Shown piece by piece: positions 30,114-40,267 of a stretch of 64,000 bases of DNA. Made by a program: the position numbers and the translations under genes. Each line of letters starts with the position of its first letter. The first letter of the stretch is position 1. The notes beneath the pieces are model-generated. The model made no database searches, was not told the DNA's origin, and was given only the letters and a program-made list of their open reading frames with translations. The stretch comes from Vibrio ziniensis (GTDB taxonomy: Bacteria; Pseudomonadota; Gammaproteobacteria; Enterobacterales; Vibrionaceae), in the NCBI RefSeq assembly GCF_011064285.1, contig NZ_CP049331.1, forward strand, positions 868,001-932,000, in the 5' to 3' direction.

Positions 30114-31778
30114 TTAGTAAGCTTCGTGGTGAACGGCTTTCACTGCACGACCTGATGGATCGATACAGTTCTTGAATGATTCATCCCATTCGATCGCTTT
30201 AGCTGAAGAACAGGCTACTGAAGGACCACCAGGTACACATTGAGCTGCTGACTCTAGCGGGAACAACTCTTCGAATATTTCACGATACACATAGCCTTCT
30301 TTTGTCGTTGGCGTGTTGTATGGGAAACGGTATTGAGCTGTCTCCATTTGCTGATCAGTGACTTTTGCTTCAGCCGTTGCTTTTAGCGTATCGATCCAGT
30401 TGTAACCAACACCGTCAGAGAACTGCTCTTTTTGACGCCATGCGATGGATTCTGGTAGATAGTGCTCAAAACACTCACGAAGAATGTGTTTTTCCATTTT
30501 GCCGTTACCACACATTTTATCTGCAGGGTTTAGGCGCATAGCTACATCAATAAACTCTTTGTCTAGGAAAGGTACGCGACCTTCGACACCCCATGCAGCA
30601 AGAGATTTGTTGGCACGAGCACAGTCAAACATGTTTAGAGCAAGAAGTTTACGAACGGTTTCTTCGTGGAACTCTTGAGCGTTTGGCGCTTTGTGGAAGT
30701 ATAAGTAACCACCAAAGATTTCATCAGCACCTTCACCAGATAGAACCATTTTGATACCCATAGCTTTAATCTTACGACCCATTAAGTACATAGGCGTAGA
30801 TGCACGAATGGTTGTTACATCGTAGGTTTCAATGTGGTAAATCACATCACGGATAGCATCAAGACCTTCTTGAATGGTGTAAGTGAACTCATGGTGAACG
30901 GTACCGATTTTTTCAGCCACTTCACGAGCAGCTTTAAGATCTGGAGCTCCTTCAAGACCCACCGCGAATGAGTGAAGTTGTGGCCACCATGCTTCAGATT
31001 TCTCATCATCTTCAATACGCATTGCTGCATAGCGTTTTGCTACCGCAGAAGTAATGGATGAATCCAAACCACCTGACAGAAGTACGCCATAAGGTACGTC
31101 AGTCATCAATTGACGTTTAACGGCGGCTTCTAGAGCGGCTGTCAGTTCTTCTTTACTGGTAGTGTTACCACTTACCGCTGCGTATTCGTTCCAGTCACGT
31201 ACGTAGTAACGCGTTGGTTCTTTATCTTTAGAGCTGTAATAGCTACCTGGAGGGAATTCGCTCAGAGTTTTACACACTGGAACAAGAGCTTTCATCTCGG
31301 AAGCAACGTAATAGTTACCGTGCTCATCTTGACCTTGGTAAAGAGGGATAATACCAATGTGGTCACGACCGATTAAGTATTCGTCTTTCTCTTCATCATA
31401 AAGAACGAAAGCAAAGATACCGTTTAGCTCTTCAAGAAGGTCTACACCTTTGTCTTGATATAATGCCAAGATAACTTCACAGTCAGAATCAGTTTGGAAT
31501 TCGTACTTGCCTTCGTAACGAGCGCGAATTTCTTTGTGGTTATAAATCTCACCGTTTACCGCAAGAATAAGTTTCTTGTCTGGACTGTATAGAGGTTGCG
31601 CTCCGCTATTTAGACCAACAATAGCTAAACGCTCGTGCGCTAAAATTGCCTTGTCAGATGCATAGATACCGGACCAGTCTGGACCACGGTGACGGAGTTT
31701 TTTCGACATTTCCAATGCCACTGGACGTAGCGCAGCTGCATCACTTTTGATGTCCAAGATGCCAAAGATAGAGCACAT
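30114..31778 (-). CDS. asnB: Asparagine synthetase B (glutamine-hydrolysing)
   Basis: A 554-residue enzyme, exactly the length of E. coli AsnB. It makes asparagine from aspartate, ATP and glutamine. The N-terminal class II glutaminase has the nucleophile Cys2 (MCSIFGI, Cys1 after Met removal), RGPDWSG, and HERLAIVG. The synthetase domain has the PP-loop LLSGGLDSS near residues 232-240 and GEGADEIFGGY. It is convergent with rfaH. The 180-bp stretch upstream shows no leader structure that I can support. Confidence 0.98.
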   Translation of the reverse strand: MCSIFGILDIKSDAAALRPVALEMSKKLRHRGPDWSGIYASDKAILAHERLAIVGLNSGAQPLYSPDKKLILAVNGEIYNHKEIRARYEGKYEFQTDSDCEVILALYQDKGVDLLEELNGIFAFVLYDEEKDEYLIGRDHIGIIPLYQGQDEHGNYYVASEMKALVPVCKTLSEFPPGSYYSSKDKEPTRYYVRDWNEYAAVSGNTTSKEELTAALEAAVKRQLMTDVPYGVLLSGGLDSSITSAVAKRYAAMRIEDDEKSEAWWPQLHSFAVGLEGAPDLKAAREVAEKIGTVHHEFTYTIQEGLDAIRDVIYHIETYDVTTIRASTPMYLMGRKIKAMGIKMVLSGEGADEIFGGYLYFHKAPNAQEFHEETVRKLLALNMFDCARANKSLAAWGVEGRVPFLDKEFIDVAMRLNPADKMCGNGKMEKHILRECFEHYLPESIAWRQKEQFSDGVGYNWIDTLKATAEAKVTDQQMETAQYRFPYNTPTTKEGYVYREIFEELFPLESAAQCVPGGPSVACSSAKAIEWDESFKNCIDPSGRAVKAVHHEAY

Positions 31779-31960
31779 ACAACTTCCCTTAGTAAACGAG
31801 TTTTAATCAGATGGCTCCAATTTGCCATTTTGATTAAAAAAAACAACCCATAATTGATAAAATTTTTAAATAAATTCATTAAAGGTAAATGTTATTTAAC
31901 TTTTGCTTTGTTTTGTTGGATGAGATCTAGATAATGACGAAAAAAACACCACTTAGAATG

Positions 31961-31990
31961 AAAAAAAGAGCACTTAGTGCTCTTTTTTCT
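31961..31990 (-). terminator. Terminator after the Kef/YbaL-type gene
   Basis: AAAAAAAGAGCAC / GTGCTCTTTTTT with a TTA loop, 24 bases past the stop on the minus strand. Confidence 0.85.
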
Positions 31991-32013
31991 AATATCAGTC
32001 AGAAAGCTTGATG

Positions 32014-33600
32014 CTAGTATTTTATGAAGTCTGGCTGCAATTGTTCACAAACATGGCGAGCAAAACCAGACCCAGCTTCTCGATAGATGTTAAACGCTGC
32101 ATGCGCGCCTTTCTCTATCAAGTTATCCAGTTGATCGGGATATTCTGCAATTGCTGCAATTTGCCCGTTGAATGAGCGTTTTTTCAGTTGCTCAAGAGCT
32201 ATCTGATTCGCCTGATGGTGCGGCATAGCCAGTAGCACCATTTTAACGTTGCCTGTATCTAGTATCCTTTCCCAGAAGTCAGGGTCGGTAGCGTCGCCAG
32301 AAATAACGTTTCTGCCTTCGTTCCTATGTTGCTGAGCGGCATCTTCTCTTAGTTCTACACCCAAACAGATTTTTCCATAACGAGCATGAAATTCCTCGTA
32401 GGCACCTGTACCGATACGCCCCATTCCAAGGATCAGCAGTTGAGAGCTACCTGGATTGATAAATCTGTCGCGGATATTAATTCGCTCAGCCGTTTGTTCT
32501 TTTAACCATTGTGCAGAGTAATGGTAGATCTCATGTCCTTTGCGAACAATTGGGGCTGTAACAATAAAAGATAAGGGAACAGAAATCGCAAGAGCGACGA
32601 GTATATCTCCTGATAGCCAGCCCATTTTAAAGGCAAGACCACCTACGATCAGCCCAAACTCGCTGAAGTTGAATAGTGAAATCGTTGCCAGCAGGGAAGT
32701 TCGAACTCGGAATCGGAATTTATTTAACACTAAGAAGTACAAAATACCTTTAAGCGGCAGCAGTAGTAACAACAAAAGTGAAAGCAAGAAGCCCGTAACG
32801 GTTGGCTGTTCTGATAAGCCAATATTTAAGAAGAAGCAGACAAGAAACAGTTCTTTCATGTTGAAAAGAGATTTTGAAAGCTCGGAAGCTTTAGCGTGGC
32901 CGGCTAACATCATACCTAAGATTAGTGCGCCTAAATCCGGCTTCATACCAACAAATTCGAATAAACCAGCGCCTATGACTAAAGCAAAGAATATTCCAGC
33001 TAGAACCAGCATTTCTCCATGACCGACCCAATCTAATACTTTAAAGAACAAAGGGCGGACAATAGGAAGCAAGAATAGGGTGATAGCATACCATTCTGGA
33101 ATCTTACCTGTTGAAACTGTTAAGAAAACAACAGCGAAAATATCCTGCATGACTAGAATGCCTATGGCTATAGTGCCATAGATAGCATTCATCTCTCCTT
33201 TTTCTTGCAAAGACTTTACAGCAAAGACTGTACTTGAAAATGAAAGGGCAAATCCCAGCAGAATGATACTAGATACAGAGACCTGTGCGAGGCTATCCAA
33301 ACCAAGGTATTTGAATCCTATAAGAATAATACTAAACACAGCGGTTGATAATAGGTTGTGGATAGTTGCCCCAGCCCAAATTTCTTTTGCTAACAGGGTT
33401 TTGACATCTAGCTTTAAACCGATAGTAAACAGAAGCAAGGTTACACCGAGATCGGCTAAAACAGATATTGTGTCGTTTGATTCAAAGCCAAAGGCATGTA
33501 AGGCAAAACCAGCGATAAGAAATCCCACAAGGGGAGGGAGATTGCATTTTAGCGCAATAAAACCAGCGATGAATGCCGTTGTAATTAGAATAATTTCCAT
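32014..33600 (-). CDS. CPA2-family cation:proton antiporter with TrkA-N domain (Kef/YbaL-like)
   Basis: A 528-residue protein. The first ~370 residues form an Na/H-exchanger-type membrane domain with about 12 helices (GVTLLLFTIGLKLDVK, and GFALSFSSTVFAVKSLQEKGE in the ion path). The C-terminal cytoplasmic TrkA-N/RCK domain starts near residue 395 with the nucleotide motif LGMGRIGTGAYE. Kef proteins expel K+ when gated by glutathione adducts; YbaL is a related protein of uncertain substrate. The lack of an adjacent kefF/kefG-type quinone reductase argues against KefB/KefC proper. A terminator follows the gene. Confidence 0.85.
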   Translation of the reverse strand: MEIILITTAFIAGFIALKCNLPPLVGFLIAGFALHAFGFESNDTISVLADLGVTLLLFTIGLKLDVKTLLAKEIWAGATIHNLLSTAVFSIILIGFKYLGLDSLAQVSVSSIILLGFALSFSSTVFAVKSLQEKGEMNAIYGTIAIGILVMQDIFAVVFLTVSTGKIPEWYAITLFLLPIVRPLFFKVLDWVGHGEMLVLAGIFFALVIGAGLFEFVGMKPDLGALILGMMLAGHAKASELSKSLFNMKELFLVCFFLNIGLSEQPTVTGFLLSLLLLLLLPLKGILYFLVLNKFRFRVRTSLLATISLFNFSEFGLIVGGLAFKMGWLSGDILVALAISVPLSFIVTAPIVRKGHEIYHYSAQWLKEQTAERINIRDRFINPGSSQLLILGMGRIGTGAYEEFHARYGKICLGVELREDAAQQHRNEGRNVISGDATDPDFWERILDTGNVKMVLLAMPHHQANQIALEQLKKRSFNGQIAAIAEYPDQLDNLIEKGAHAAFNIYREAGSGFARHVCEQLQPDFIKY

Positions 33601-33623
33601 TGGTAATAGTTGCTTCCCAGATA

Positions 33624-33660
33624 TAAAAAAGGCTGTGCTTATTAATTAAACACAGCCTCT
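33624..33660 (-). terminator. Terminator after nagC
   Basis: On the minus strand AGAGGCTGTG and CACAGCCTTTTTT flank an AT-rich loop, about 40 bases past the nagC stop and just before the antiporter gene. Confidence 0.8.
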
Positions 33661-33702
33661 CATTATAGGGTAATCAGTTGCTTATACCAATGTAGATAAG
33701 TC

Positions 33703-34917
33703 TTAATCTTCTAGAAGTTTTTGTAACAATACACCATTGAGCATCGCACGCTTGATCATGGCAAAAGCGCTTAAAGTTGGTTGTGCATCTAGCAATGAAG
33801 CTTCTATTGGCAAATTAGTATGGAACGATTTCAGAGACTGATTTTCCACATTGCGCTGAATTGCAGGGAATAGGATGTCTTTCGCTTTTGTAATTGCACC
33901 CGCAATGATAACTTTTTGTGGGTTAAACAAGTTAATAGTAATGGCAATCGCTTTACCCAACTGGTTACCTACTTTCACCAAAGCTTGTTTTGCAAGCTCA
34001 TCACCATTATTGGCATGCTCACAGATCTCATGAATAGTAATTGCATCTACTTGTGAAAGGCTAGACTCGTAGCCTTGAGCAATCAATTTATTCACTCTAT
34101 TTACGATGGCTGGATTTGCCGCGACGGTTTCTAAACATCCGAAATTGCCGCATTGGCATTGTTCGCCTAAAGGATCAATTTGAATATGCCCAATTTCACC
34201 TACGTTTCGATTATACCCCAAGAACACTTGTCCATTAACTATGATGCCAGCGCCTGTACCTCGATGGACACTGACCAATATCGAATCTTGACAGTCTTGG
34301 CTGACACCAAAATAGTGCTCAGCTAGGGCCATTCCTCTTACATCATTGCCCACAAAGCACTCTACGTGGAAATTGTTTTTAATTATTTCACCTAAAGGCA
34401 AAGCATTAATTTTGACATTTGGCATGTATTCAACCACACCAGTTTCTGGATTCACCAAACCTGGTAAAGCGATGCCGATAGCAATAAGTTGGCTTATTGA
34501 TGATGTATGTTGATTTGTGAAATTTTTAAGATGACTCAAAAGACCATCCACGAGTTCGCTCTGACTGGTATAGAGAAATTCTTGGAAATCAGAGGCAATC
34601 TCTTTGGCACCTAAGTTAAACAGGCTGAATTGGATATAGTCACGTCCTAAACGCACTGCGATTGAGTGGAATGGATCGACTTCAGTGGTCAGAGAGATTG
34701 CTCTCCGACCACCGGTAGAAGCTTGTTGGGCGACCTCTTTTATAAGGCCGCGCTCTAAAAGTTGGCGGGTTATTTTTGTCACACTTGCTGGAGCAAGTTG
34801 ACTCACATCGGCAACCTGGATTCGAGAAATAGGACCTTGTTGGTCTATTAATCGATATACTGCAGCGCTATTTAGCTGCTTGACTAGATCTACGTTACCT
34901 ATTTGTCCGCCATTCAT
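33703..34917 (-). CDS. nagC: NagC, ROK-family repressor of GlcNAc use
   Basis: A 404-residue regulator. The N-terminal winged helix (NSAAVYRLIDQQGPISR, with the recognition helix around SVTKITRQLLERGLI) is followed by a ROK ATPase-like domain. This has the zinc motif CQCGNFGCLE and the sugar-phosphate site with GEIGHIQIDP. It represses nag genes and releases DNA when it binds GlcNAc-6-phosphate. It lies only 2 bp downstream of nagA, so the pair is one operon. Mlc is the close paralogue, but the nagA/nagE context decides the call. Confidence 0.95.
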   Translation of the reverse strand: MNGGQIGNVDLVKQLNSAAVYRLIDQQGPISRIQVADVSQLAPASVTKITRQLLERGLIKEVAQQASTGGRRAISLTTEVDPFHSIAVRLGRDYIQFSLFNLGAKEIASDFQEFLYTSQSELVDGLLSHLKNFTNQHTSSISQLIAIGIALPGLVNPETGVVEYMPNVKINALPLGEIIKNNFHVECFVGNDVRGMALAEHYFGVSQDCQDSILVSVHRGTGAGIIVNGQVFLGYNRNVGEIGHIQIDPLGEQCQCGNFGCLETVAANPAIVNRVNKLIAQGYESSLSQVDAITIHEICEHANNGDELAKQALVKVGNQLGKAIAITINLFNPQKVIIAGAITKAKDILFPAIQRNVENQSLKSFHTNLPIEASLLDAQPTLSAFAMIKRAMLNGVLLQKLLED

Positions 34918-34919
34918 TA

Positions 34920-36056
34920 TTACTTATGCTCGTATTGTCCGTTAACCACAGTCGCTTTTACATTGAAGTCACGGTCAAAAACAGTCAGGTTGGCAATCAT
35001 GCCTTGTTTAATACGACCTAATTTATGGTCAACCTTAATTGCTTTTGCTGGATACAAAGTAGCCATTCTTAGAGCTTCATCTAAAGCGATGCCGACATGC
35101 TCAACCGTATTTTGAACCGCTTCAATCATAGTAAGGGCTGAGCCGCCAAGTGTGCCGTTTTCATCGATACACTTGCCATCTTGGTAATATACTTTCTTAC
35201 CGACAAAAATAAAGTAATCCATCTCAGCACCTGCAGGAGCTGTGGCATCTGTCACTAATACGAGCTTTTCACCTTTGATCTTATGGGCAATACGGATGTT
35301 TGCGTAATCAACGTGGAATCCGTCGGCAATAATGCCAGTGTAAACTTCTGGTGTGTCAAAAATAGCGCCCACAACACCAGGTTCACGACCTTGCATTGGT
35401 GTCATTGCATTGAACAAGTGAGTGGCGAAGGTAATACCGGACTCAAAGCCTTTACGAGCTTCCTGATATGTTGCGTTAGTATGACCAATAGAGACAACAA
35501 TGCCTGCTTTGGCTAATTTCTCAATGTGTTGTGGGTTATTGTTCTCAGGAGCCAGAGTCACTTTGGTAATAACATCACTGTTTTCACACATCAAATTGAT
35601 CATGGCTTCATCTGACTCGCGAATAAAGTCTACGCTGTGGATGCCTTTTCTCTCAATGTTCAGATAAGGGCCTTCTAAGTGAAGTCCTAGTGAATGATTG
35701 CTGTACTTTAGGCGATACTCGCGCTCTGCTGCAATGGCTTGGCGCATGTTGTCATCTGAAGAGGTAATAAGCGTTGGTAAGAAGCTAGTACAACCCGATT
35801 TCAGGTTAGCTAGGTGCATGGTATGGATAGTGTCTGCTGTAATTTCATCATTAAACATTACGCCGCCACAGCCGTTTAGCTGCAAATCAATAAAGCCCGG
35901 GCTCAGGTTTGCACCGTTAAGATCTTTGCGCTCTATGTCACTCGGAAGATTGTGTTCAGGGATAATGGCATGAATTGTATCAGCATTAATGATAACAGCA
36001 TGATCAGTCAGTATATCGCTGCCTGTGAATACCTTACAGTTAGTTAGTGCGTACAT
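34920..36056 (-). CDS. nagA: N-acetylglucosamine-6-phosphate deacetylase
   Basis: A 378-residue amidohydrolase that removes acetate from GlcNAc-6-P, the product of NagE transport. Metal and catalytic residues lie in [26 protein letters not shown] and [12 protein letters not shown] begin at 36056 because E. coli NagA begins MYALT and GAGG lies upstream; an in-frame ATG at 36083 would add nine residues that homologues lack. It is the first gene of nagA-nagC, divergent from nagE. No nagB (deaminase) is in this window, so that step must be encoded elsewhere. Confidence 0.96.
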   Translation of the reverse strand: MYALTNCKVFTGSDILTDHAVIINADTIHAIIPEHNLPSDIERKDLNGANLSPGFIDLQLNGCGGVMFNDEITADTIHTMHLANLKSGCTSFLPTLITSSDDNMRQAIAAEREYRLKYSNHSLGLHLEGPYLNIERKGIHSVDFIRESDEAMINLMCENSDVITKVTLAPENNNPQHIEKLAKAGIVVSIGHTNATYQEARKGFESGITFATHLFNAMTPMQGREPGVVGAIFDTPEVYTGIIADGFHVDYANIRIAHKIKGEKLVLVTDATAPAGAEMDYFIFVGKKVYYQDGKCIDENGTLGGSALTMIEAVQNTVEHVGIALDEALRMATLYPAKAIKVDHKLGRIKQGMIANLTVFDRDFNVKATVVNGQYEHK

Positions 36057-36263
36057 AATTAACAAATCCTCGTCGATAGACATTCTATAATTTTAGGAGC
36101 GATAAACAGATATTGCCTTTAAAGAGTATGTGATGGGCTCACTCTTTACTAACTTTTATCAAATCGCGAAATATCTTTATGCTCAGCGGTCACCAAAAGG
36201 GAGCCCCCAGCTGATTATTAAGTGCCATATTTGCCCCATTTATGTAATCAGCAAATAGGTTTT

Positions 36264-36331
36264 TTATCGGTATAATCTCTTTTGATATAAGAGATTACAT
36301 CACTTAGTTATTAGTCGCATAATACCGATAA
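36264..36331. repeat. Nested inverted repeat in the nag control region
   Basis: Perfect 10-bp ends, TTATCGGTAT (36264-36273) and ATACCGATAA (36322-36331), enclose a perfect 9-bp inner repeat, TAATCTCTT (36273-36281) and AAGAGATTA (36289-36297). It may be a small palindromic repeat element or an operator cluster. Confidence 0.6.
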
Positions 36332-36401
36332 ATTAATGTTTTTTTATATTGTAAAATAAGTTTTATGATCTCGCTAGCAAAAACCTTGAATTATGCCTAT
36401 T

Positions 36402-36423
36402 TGAGGTGATTACGGTCACAATT
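36402..36423 (+). promoter_or_regulatory. CRP-like binding site upstream of nagE
   Basis: The core GGTGA-TTACGG-TCACA (36405-36420) matches the CRP pattern TGTGA-N6-TCACA at 9 of 10 positions. It lies about 115 bp before the nagE GTG, consistent with cAMP-CRP activation of a PTS permease. Confidence 0.65.
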
Positions 36424-36535
36424 GATGAGCTTTTAATTTGCGGAGCAAAATTATTGTCATACACTGACTATGACTAAATTGGGCGACTAAAATAAGTTTG
36501 CCGATATTTATAAAATCCTATAGGGGGAACTTACG

Positions 36536-38110
36536 GTGAATATTCTTGGATATGCGCAAAAGTTAGGTAAAGCATTGATGTTACCTATCGCAACGCTACC
36601 CGTTGCAGCTATCTTATTACGTCTAGGTCAGGGCGACCTACTAGACATTCCATTTATGGCTGAAGCTGGTGGTGCAATCTTTGGACAGCTACCTCTTCTA
36701 TTTGGCCTTGGCATTGCAATTGGTCTTTCTAAAGACGGTTCTGGTGCTGCTGGTCTAGCTGGTGCAGTTGCGTACTTTGTACTTACAGCAACAGCAAAAA
36801 CAATTGATCCTTCAATCAACATGTCGTTCTTCGGTGGTATCTTTGCTGGTATTATCGCAGGCCACGCTTACAACGCTTTTCACGCTACTCGTCTTCCAGA
36901 ATGGTTAGCGTTCTTCTCTGGTAAGCGTCTTGTTCCTATTATGGCAGGTCTTTTTGCACTTGTTGCAGGTGCGATCTCTGGTGTTGTATGGCCAAGCATC
37001 CAAGGTGGTCTTGATGCTCTTGCTCATGCAGTATCAACCTCAGGCTCGGTAGGCCAATTTGTTTACGGTACTCTAAACCGTGCGCTAATCCCTGTAGGTT
37101 TACACCACGTTCTTAACTCATACTTCTGGTTCGGTATGGGTACGTGTCAAGAGATCGTAGTAACAGGTGCTCAAGCGGCTGGTCAAGCGCTACCTGCGCT
37201 ACAAAAACTTTGTGTAGATCCTTCAATTGCTAAAGCTCTAGTTGTTGGTCAAGAGCACACGTTTAACTTCCAAAATGCGGTAAACCCAGAAATCACTGCA
37301 GTTGTGAAAGAAGTGACTGAAACTATGAAGTCTGGCGACTTACACCGTTTCTTCGGTGGCGATAAGAGCGCTGGTGTATTCATGAACGGTTTCTTCCCAA
37401 TCATGATGTTCGGTCTACCTGGTGCAGCTCTAGCAATGTACTTTGCAGCTCCAGCTGAGAAACGTCATCAAGTCGGTGGTGCGTTGTTCTCTGTAGCGTT
37501 CTGTTCATTCCTAACCGGTATTACAGAACCTCTAGAATTCATGTTCGTGTTCCTAGCTCCTGCACTATATGCAATGCACGCTGTGTTCACTGGTCTTGCT
37601 CTAGTTGTTGCAAACATGTTTGGTACACTGCACGGCTTTGGTTTCTCTGCTGGTCTGATCGACTTTGCTCTAAACTGGGGTCTAGCAACTAAACCTGTAA
37701 CACTACTCATCATCGGTCTAGTGTTCTTCGCTCTGTACTTCTTTACCTTCACATTCGCAATCCGTACTTTCAACTTGAAGTCGCCAGGTCGTGAAGATGA
37801 TGAAGAAACCGTTGTGGTACCTTCTAACTCAAGTGCTGATAAAGGTGAACTTGCTCGTCAATACCTTAAAGCTTTAGGTGGTCATGAGAACCTAACCACT
37901 ATCGATGCTTGTATCACACGTCTACGTCTAACACTGAAAGATCGTTCAGTTGCTGACGAAGCTGTACTGAAAAAGTTAGGAGCTAAAGGTGTTGTTAAGC
38001 TAGGCGAAAACAACCTGCAAGTAATCCTTGGCCCACTAGCGGAAATCGTTGCGGGTGAGATGAAAGCAATCAGTACCACTGAAGACTTATCTGGCGTAAA
38101 ACTACCATAA
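36536..38110 (+). CDS. nagE: GlcNAc-specific PTS permease EIICB
   Basis: A 524-residue PTS permease with EIIC and EIIB domains. It starts at GTG 36536, with AGGGGG about 8 bases upstream, and begins MNILGYAQKLGKALMLPIA. The EIIC domain (to about residue 400) has about ten membrane segments and the sugar-site GLHHVLNSYFW. The EIIB domain has the phosphorylated Cys459 in IDACITRLRL. No EIIA domain is fused, unlike the 648-residue E. coli NagE, so phosphate must come from a separate EIIA, most likely Crr. Divergence from nagA supports GlcNAc as the substrate. Confidence 0.94.
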   Translation: MNILGYAQKLGKALMLPIATLPVAAILLRLGQGDLLDIPFMAEAGGAIFGQLPLLFGLGIAIGLSKDGSGAAGLAGAVAYFVLTATAKTIDPSINMSFFGGIFAGIIAGHAYNAFHATRLPEWLAFFSGKRLVPIMAGLFALVAGAISGVVWPSIQGGLDALAHAVSTSGSVGQFVYGTLNRALIPVGLHHVLNSYFWFGMGTCQEIVVTGAQAAGQALPALQKLCVDPSIAKALVVGQEHTFNFQNAVNPEITAVVKEVTETMKSGDLHRFFGGDKSAGVFMNGFFPIMMFGLPGAALAMYFAAPAEKRHQVGGALFSVAFCSFLTGITEPLEFMFVFLAPALYAMHAVFTGLALVVANMFGTLHGFGFSAGLIDFALNWGLATKPVTLLIIGLVFFALYFFTFTFAIRTFNLKSPGREDDEETVVVPSNSSADKGELARQYLKALGGHENLTTIDACITRLRLTLKDRSVADEAVLKKLGAKGVVKLGENNLQVILGPLAEIVAGEMKAISTTEDLSGVKLP

Positions 38111-38150
38111 GAGCCATTGTCTTCAATAACGGACATTTTTAGGTAAAATT

Positions 38151-38180
38151 AAAGCCTTCGCCTTGTGCGAAGGCTTTTTG
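38151..38180 (+). terminator. Terminator after nagE
   Basis: AAAGCCTTCGC / GCGAAGGCTTTTT with a CTTGT loop, about 40 bases after the nagE stop. Confidence 0.88.
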
Positions 38181-38363
38181 CTTTGTAAGAGCTTGGTTAC
38201 AGAACAAGCGAAGTAATGATTATTTCCCAATTAATCCGCAGTTTTTATTGTGAAAAGACACAGAATTGTGGATCATTGAAAACAATATTTCTGTAAATTG
38301 TGGCTAAGTTGGCCCAGACAGGAAAACTTTCTGCCAGTATTAAATTATTTTGAGGTGCTATAG

Positions 38364-40034
38364 ATGAGTGAAGCTGAGGCTCGTCCATCGAACTTCATTC
38401 GCCAAATCATAGATAAAGATTTAGCGGATGGTAAACACACTAGCGTGCATACTCGTTTCCCGCCAGAGCCTAACGGTTATCTGCATATCGGTCACGCTAA
38501 GTCGATTTGTTTGAACTTTGGTATCGCTCAAGACTATCAGGGCCAGTGTAACTTACGTTTTGATGACACAAACCCAGAGAAAGAAAACATCGAATACGTA
38601 GAATCAATTAAGAAAGATGTAAGCTGGCTAGGCTTTGAATGGTCTGGTGATATCTGCTATTCATCTGATTATTTTGACAAGCTATACCAATATGCTTTGG
38701 AGCTAATCAACAAAGGTCTAGCTTATGTTGAGGAATTAACTCCGGATCAGATCCGTGAGTACCGTGGTACGTTAACTACTCCTGGTAAACACAGTCCTTA
38801 TCGTGATCGTAGTGTTGAAGAAAACCTAGCTCTATTCGAAAAAATGAGAACCGGTGGCTTCCAAGAAGGTGAAGCATGTCTGCGAGCTAAAATTGACATG
38901 GCTTCTTCATTTATCGTTATGCGTGATCCCGTTATCTACCGTGTTCGTTTTGCAGAACATCATCAGACGGGCGATAAGTGGTGTATCTACCCAATGTACG
39001 ACTTTACTCACTGTATCTCCGATGCGTTAGAAGGTATTACACACTCGATCTGTACTTTGGAATTCCAAGACAACCGCCGTCTTTACGATTGGGTTTTAGA
39101 CAACATCACAATTGATTGTCACCCACGTCAGTACGAGTTTAGTCGTCTGAATCTAGAATACACCGTAATGTCTAAGCGTAAGCTAAACCAACTAGTTACT
39201 GAGAAATTAGTAAATGGCTGGGATGATCCACGTATGCCTACCATTTCAGGCTTACGTCGTCGTGGTTTTACCGCTGCCTCTATTCGTGAATTCTGTAAGC
39301 GTATTGGTGTCACTAAGCAAGACAATATGATTGAGTTCAGTTCACTTGAATCATGTATTCGTGATGATCTAAACAACAATGCACCACGTGCTATGGCTGT
39401 TTTAGATCCTGTGAAGATTGTTATTGAGAACTTCGATGCAGATAGCGTGGAAGTACTGAATCTTGCTAACCATCCAAATGACCCTGAAATGGGCTCTCGC
39501 GATGTGCCATTTACTCGCGAAATTTGGATTGAACGTGAAGACTTCCGTGAAGAAGGTAACAAGAAGTACAAGCGCTTAGTGCTAGGTAAAGAAGTTCGTC
39601 TACGTGGTGCCTATGTGATTAAGGCTGAACGTGTTGAGAAAGATCAGGACGGCAATATCACTACCATTTACTGTACTTATGATTCAGCAACACTGGGCAA
39701 AAATCCAGAAGATGGTCGTAAAGTAAAAGGCGTTATCCACTGGGTATCGGCTGATAAAGGTGTGCCTGCGGAATTCCGCTTATACGATCGCTTGTTTACC
39801 GTTCCAAACCCAGCTGCTGCTGATGATTTTGCGGCAACGATTAATCCAGAATCACTCATTAAAGTGAACGGTTTTGTTGAGCCAAGCCTAGTTGCGGCAA
39901 AAGCTGAAGTGGGTTACCAGTTTGAACGTATGGGCTACTTCTGTGCTGACAACAAAGACTCATCACCTGAATCTTTAGTATTCAACCGCACTGTTGGTTT
40001 ACGTGATACTTGGGCGAAAATTGATTCTGAGTAA
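38364..40034 (+). CDS. glnS: Glutaminyl-tRNA synthetase
   Basis: A 556-residue class I aminoacyl-tRNA synthetase, near the E. coli length of 554. The ATP motifs are HIGH in [15 protein letters not shown] (near residue 41) and MSKRK in [12 protein letters not shown] (near residue 270). The C-terminal beta-barrel domains that read the anticodon are present. GluRS-like alternatives are excluded by the [11 protein letters not shown] and [15 protein letters not shown] sequences typical of GlnRS. The upstream 253 bp contains the nagE terminator and otherwise no gene. The ribosome site is GAGG. Confidence 0.98.
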   Translation: MSEAEARPSNFIRQIIDKDLADGKHTSVHTRFPPEPNGYLHIGHAKSICLNFGIAQDYQGQCNLRFDDTNPEKENIEYVESIKKDVSWLGFEWSGDICYSSDYFDKLYQYALELINKGLAYVEELTPDQIREYRGTLTTPGKHSPYRDRSVEENLALFEKMRTGGFQEGEACLRAKIDMASSFIVMRDPVIYRVRFAEHHQTGDKWCIYPMYDFTHCISDALEGITHSICTLEFQDNRRLYDWVLDNITIDCHPRQYEFSRLNLEYTVMSKRKLNQLVTEKLVNGWDDPRMPTISGLRRRGFTAASIREFCKRIGVTKQDNMIEFSSLESCIRDDLNNNAPRAMAVLDPVKIVIENFDADSVEVLNLANHPNDPEMGSRDVPFTREIWIEREDFREEGNKKYKRLVLGKEVRLRGAYVIKAERVEKDQDGNITTIYCTYDSATLGKNPEDGRKVKGVIHWVSADKGVPAEFRLYDRLFTVPNPAAADDFAATINPESLIKVNGFVEPSLVAAKAEVGYQFERMGYFCADNKDSSPESLVFNRTVGLRDTWAKIDSE

Positions 40035-40056
40035 TCGCGTCTAAAGTAAAATTATT

Positions 40057-40089
40057 TAAAAGCCAGCGTAAAGCTGGCTTTTATTTTTT
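40057..40089 (+). terminator. Terminator after glnS
   Basis: AAAAGCCAGC / GCTGGCTTTT with a GTAAA loop, followed by ATTTTTT. Confidence 0.87.
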
Positions 40090-40267
40090 GAATCGTCATT
40101 ATGGTATCAGAGGTAAGTAGCAAAAACGGATTATTAGTGTGAGATTGCTGCGATTATTACGGTATGAACACATTTTTTGCTTTAGATCCTATAGTTTTGC
40201 TTGTCTTATCCGATATATTTAACAGATTGTTATCTTTATTAATTCATAGCACCTAGCTGAGCTTTAT

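Larger units (their letters stand above)
36057..36535. promoter_or_regulatory. nagA-nagE divergent control region
   Basis: About 480 bp with no gene separates nagA from nagE. It holds a NagC-like site near 36155-36178 (AAATCGCGAAATA core), a nested inverted repeat at 36264-36331, and a CRP-like site at 36402-36423. The E. coli nag control region also combines NagC operators that loop and a CRP site, so similar control is likely. The individual NagC operator is a low-confidence reading. Confidence 0.65.

Noticed and set aside
32540..33022. A 160-residue plus-strand open frame
   Set aside because: It is antisense to the Kef/YbaL-type antiporter membrane domain and resembles no protein.
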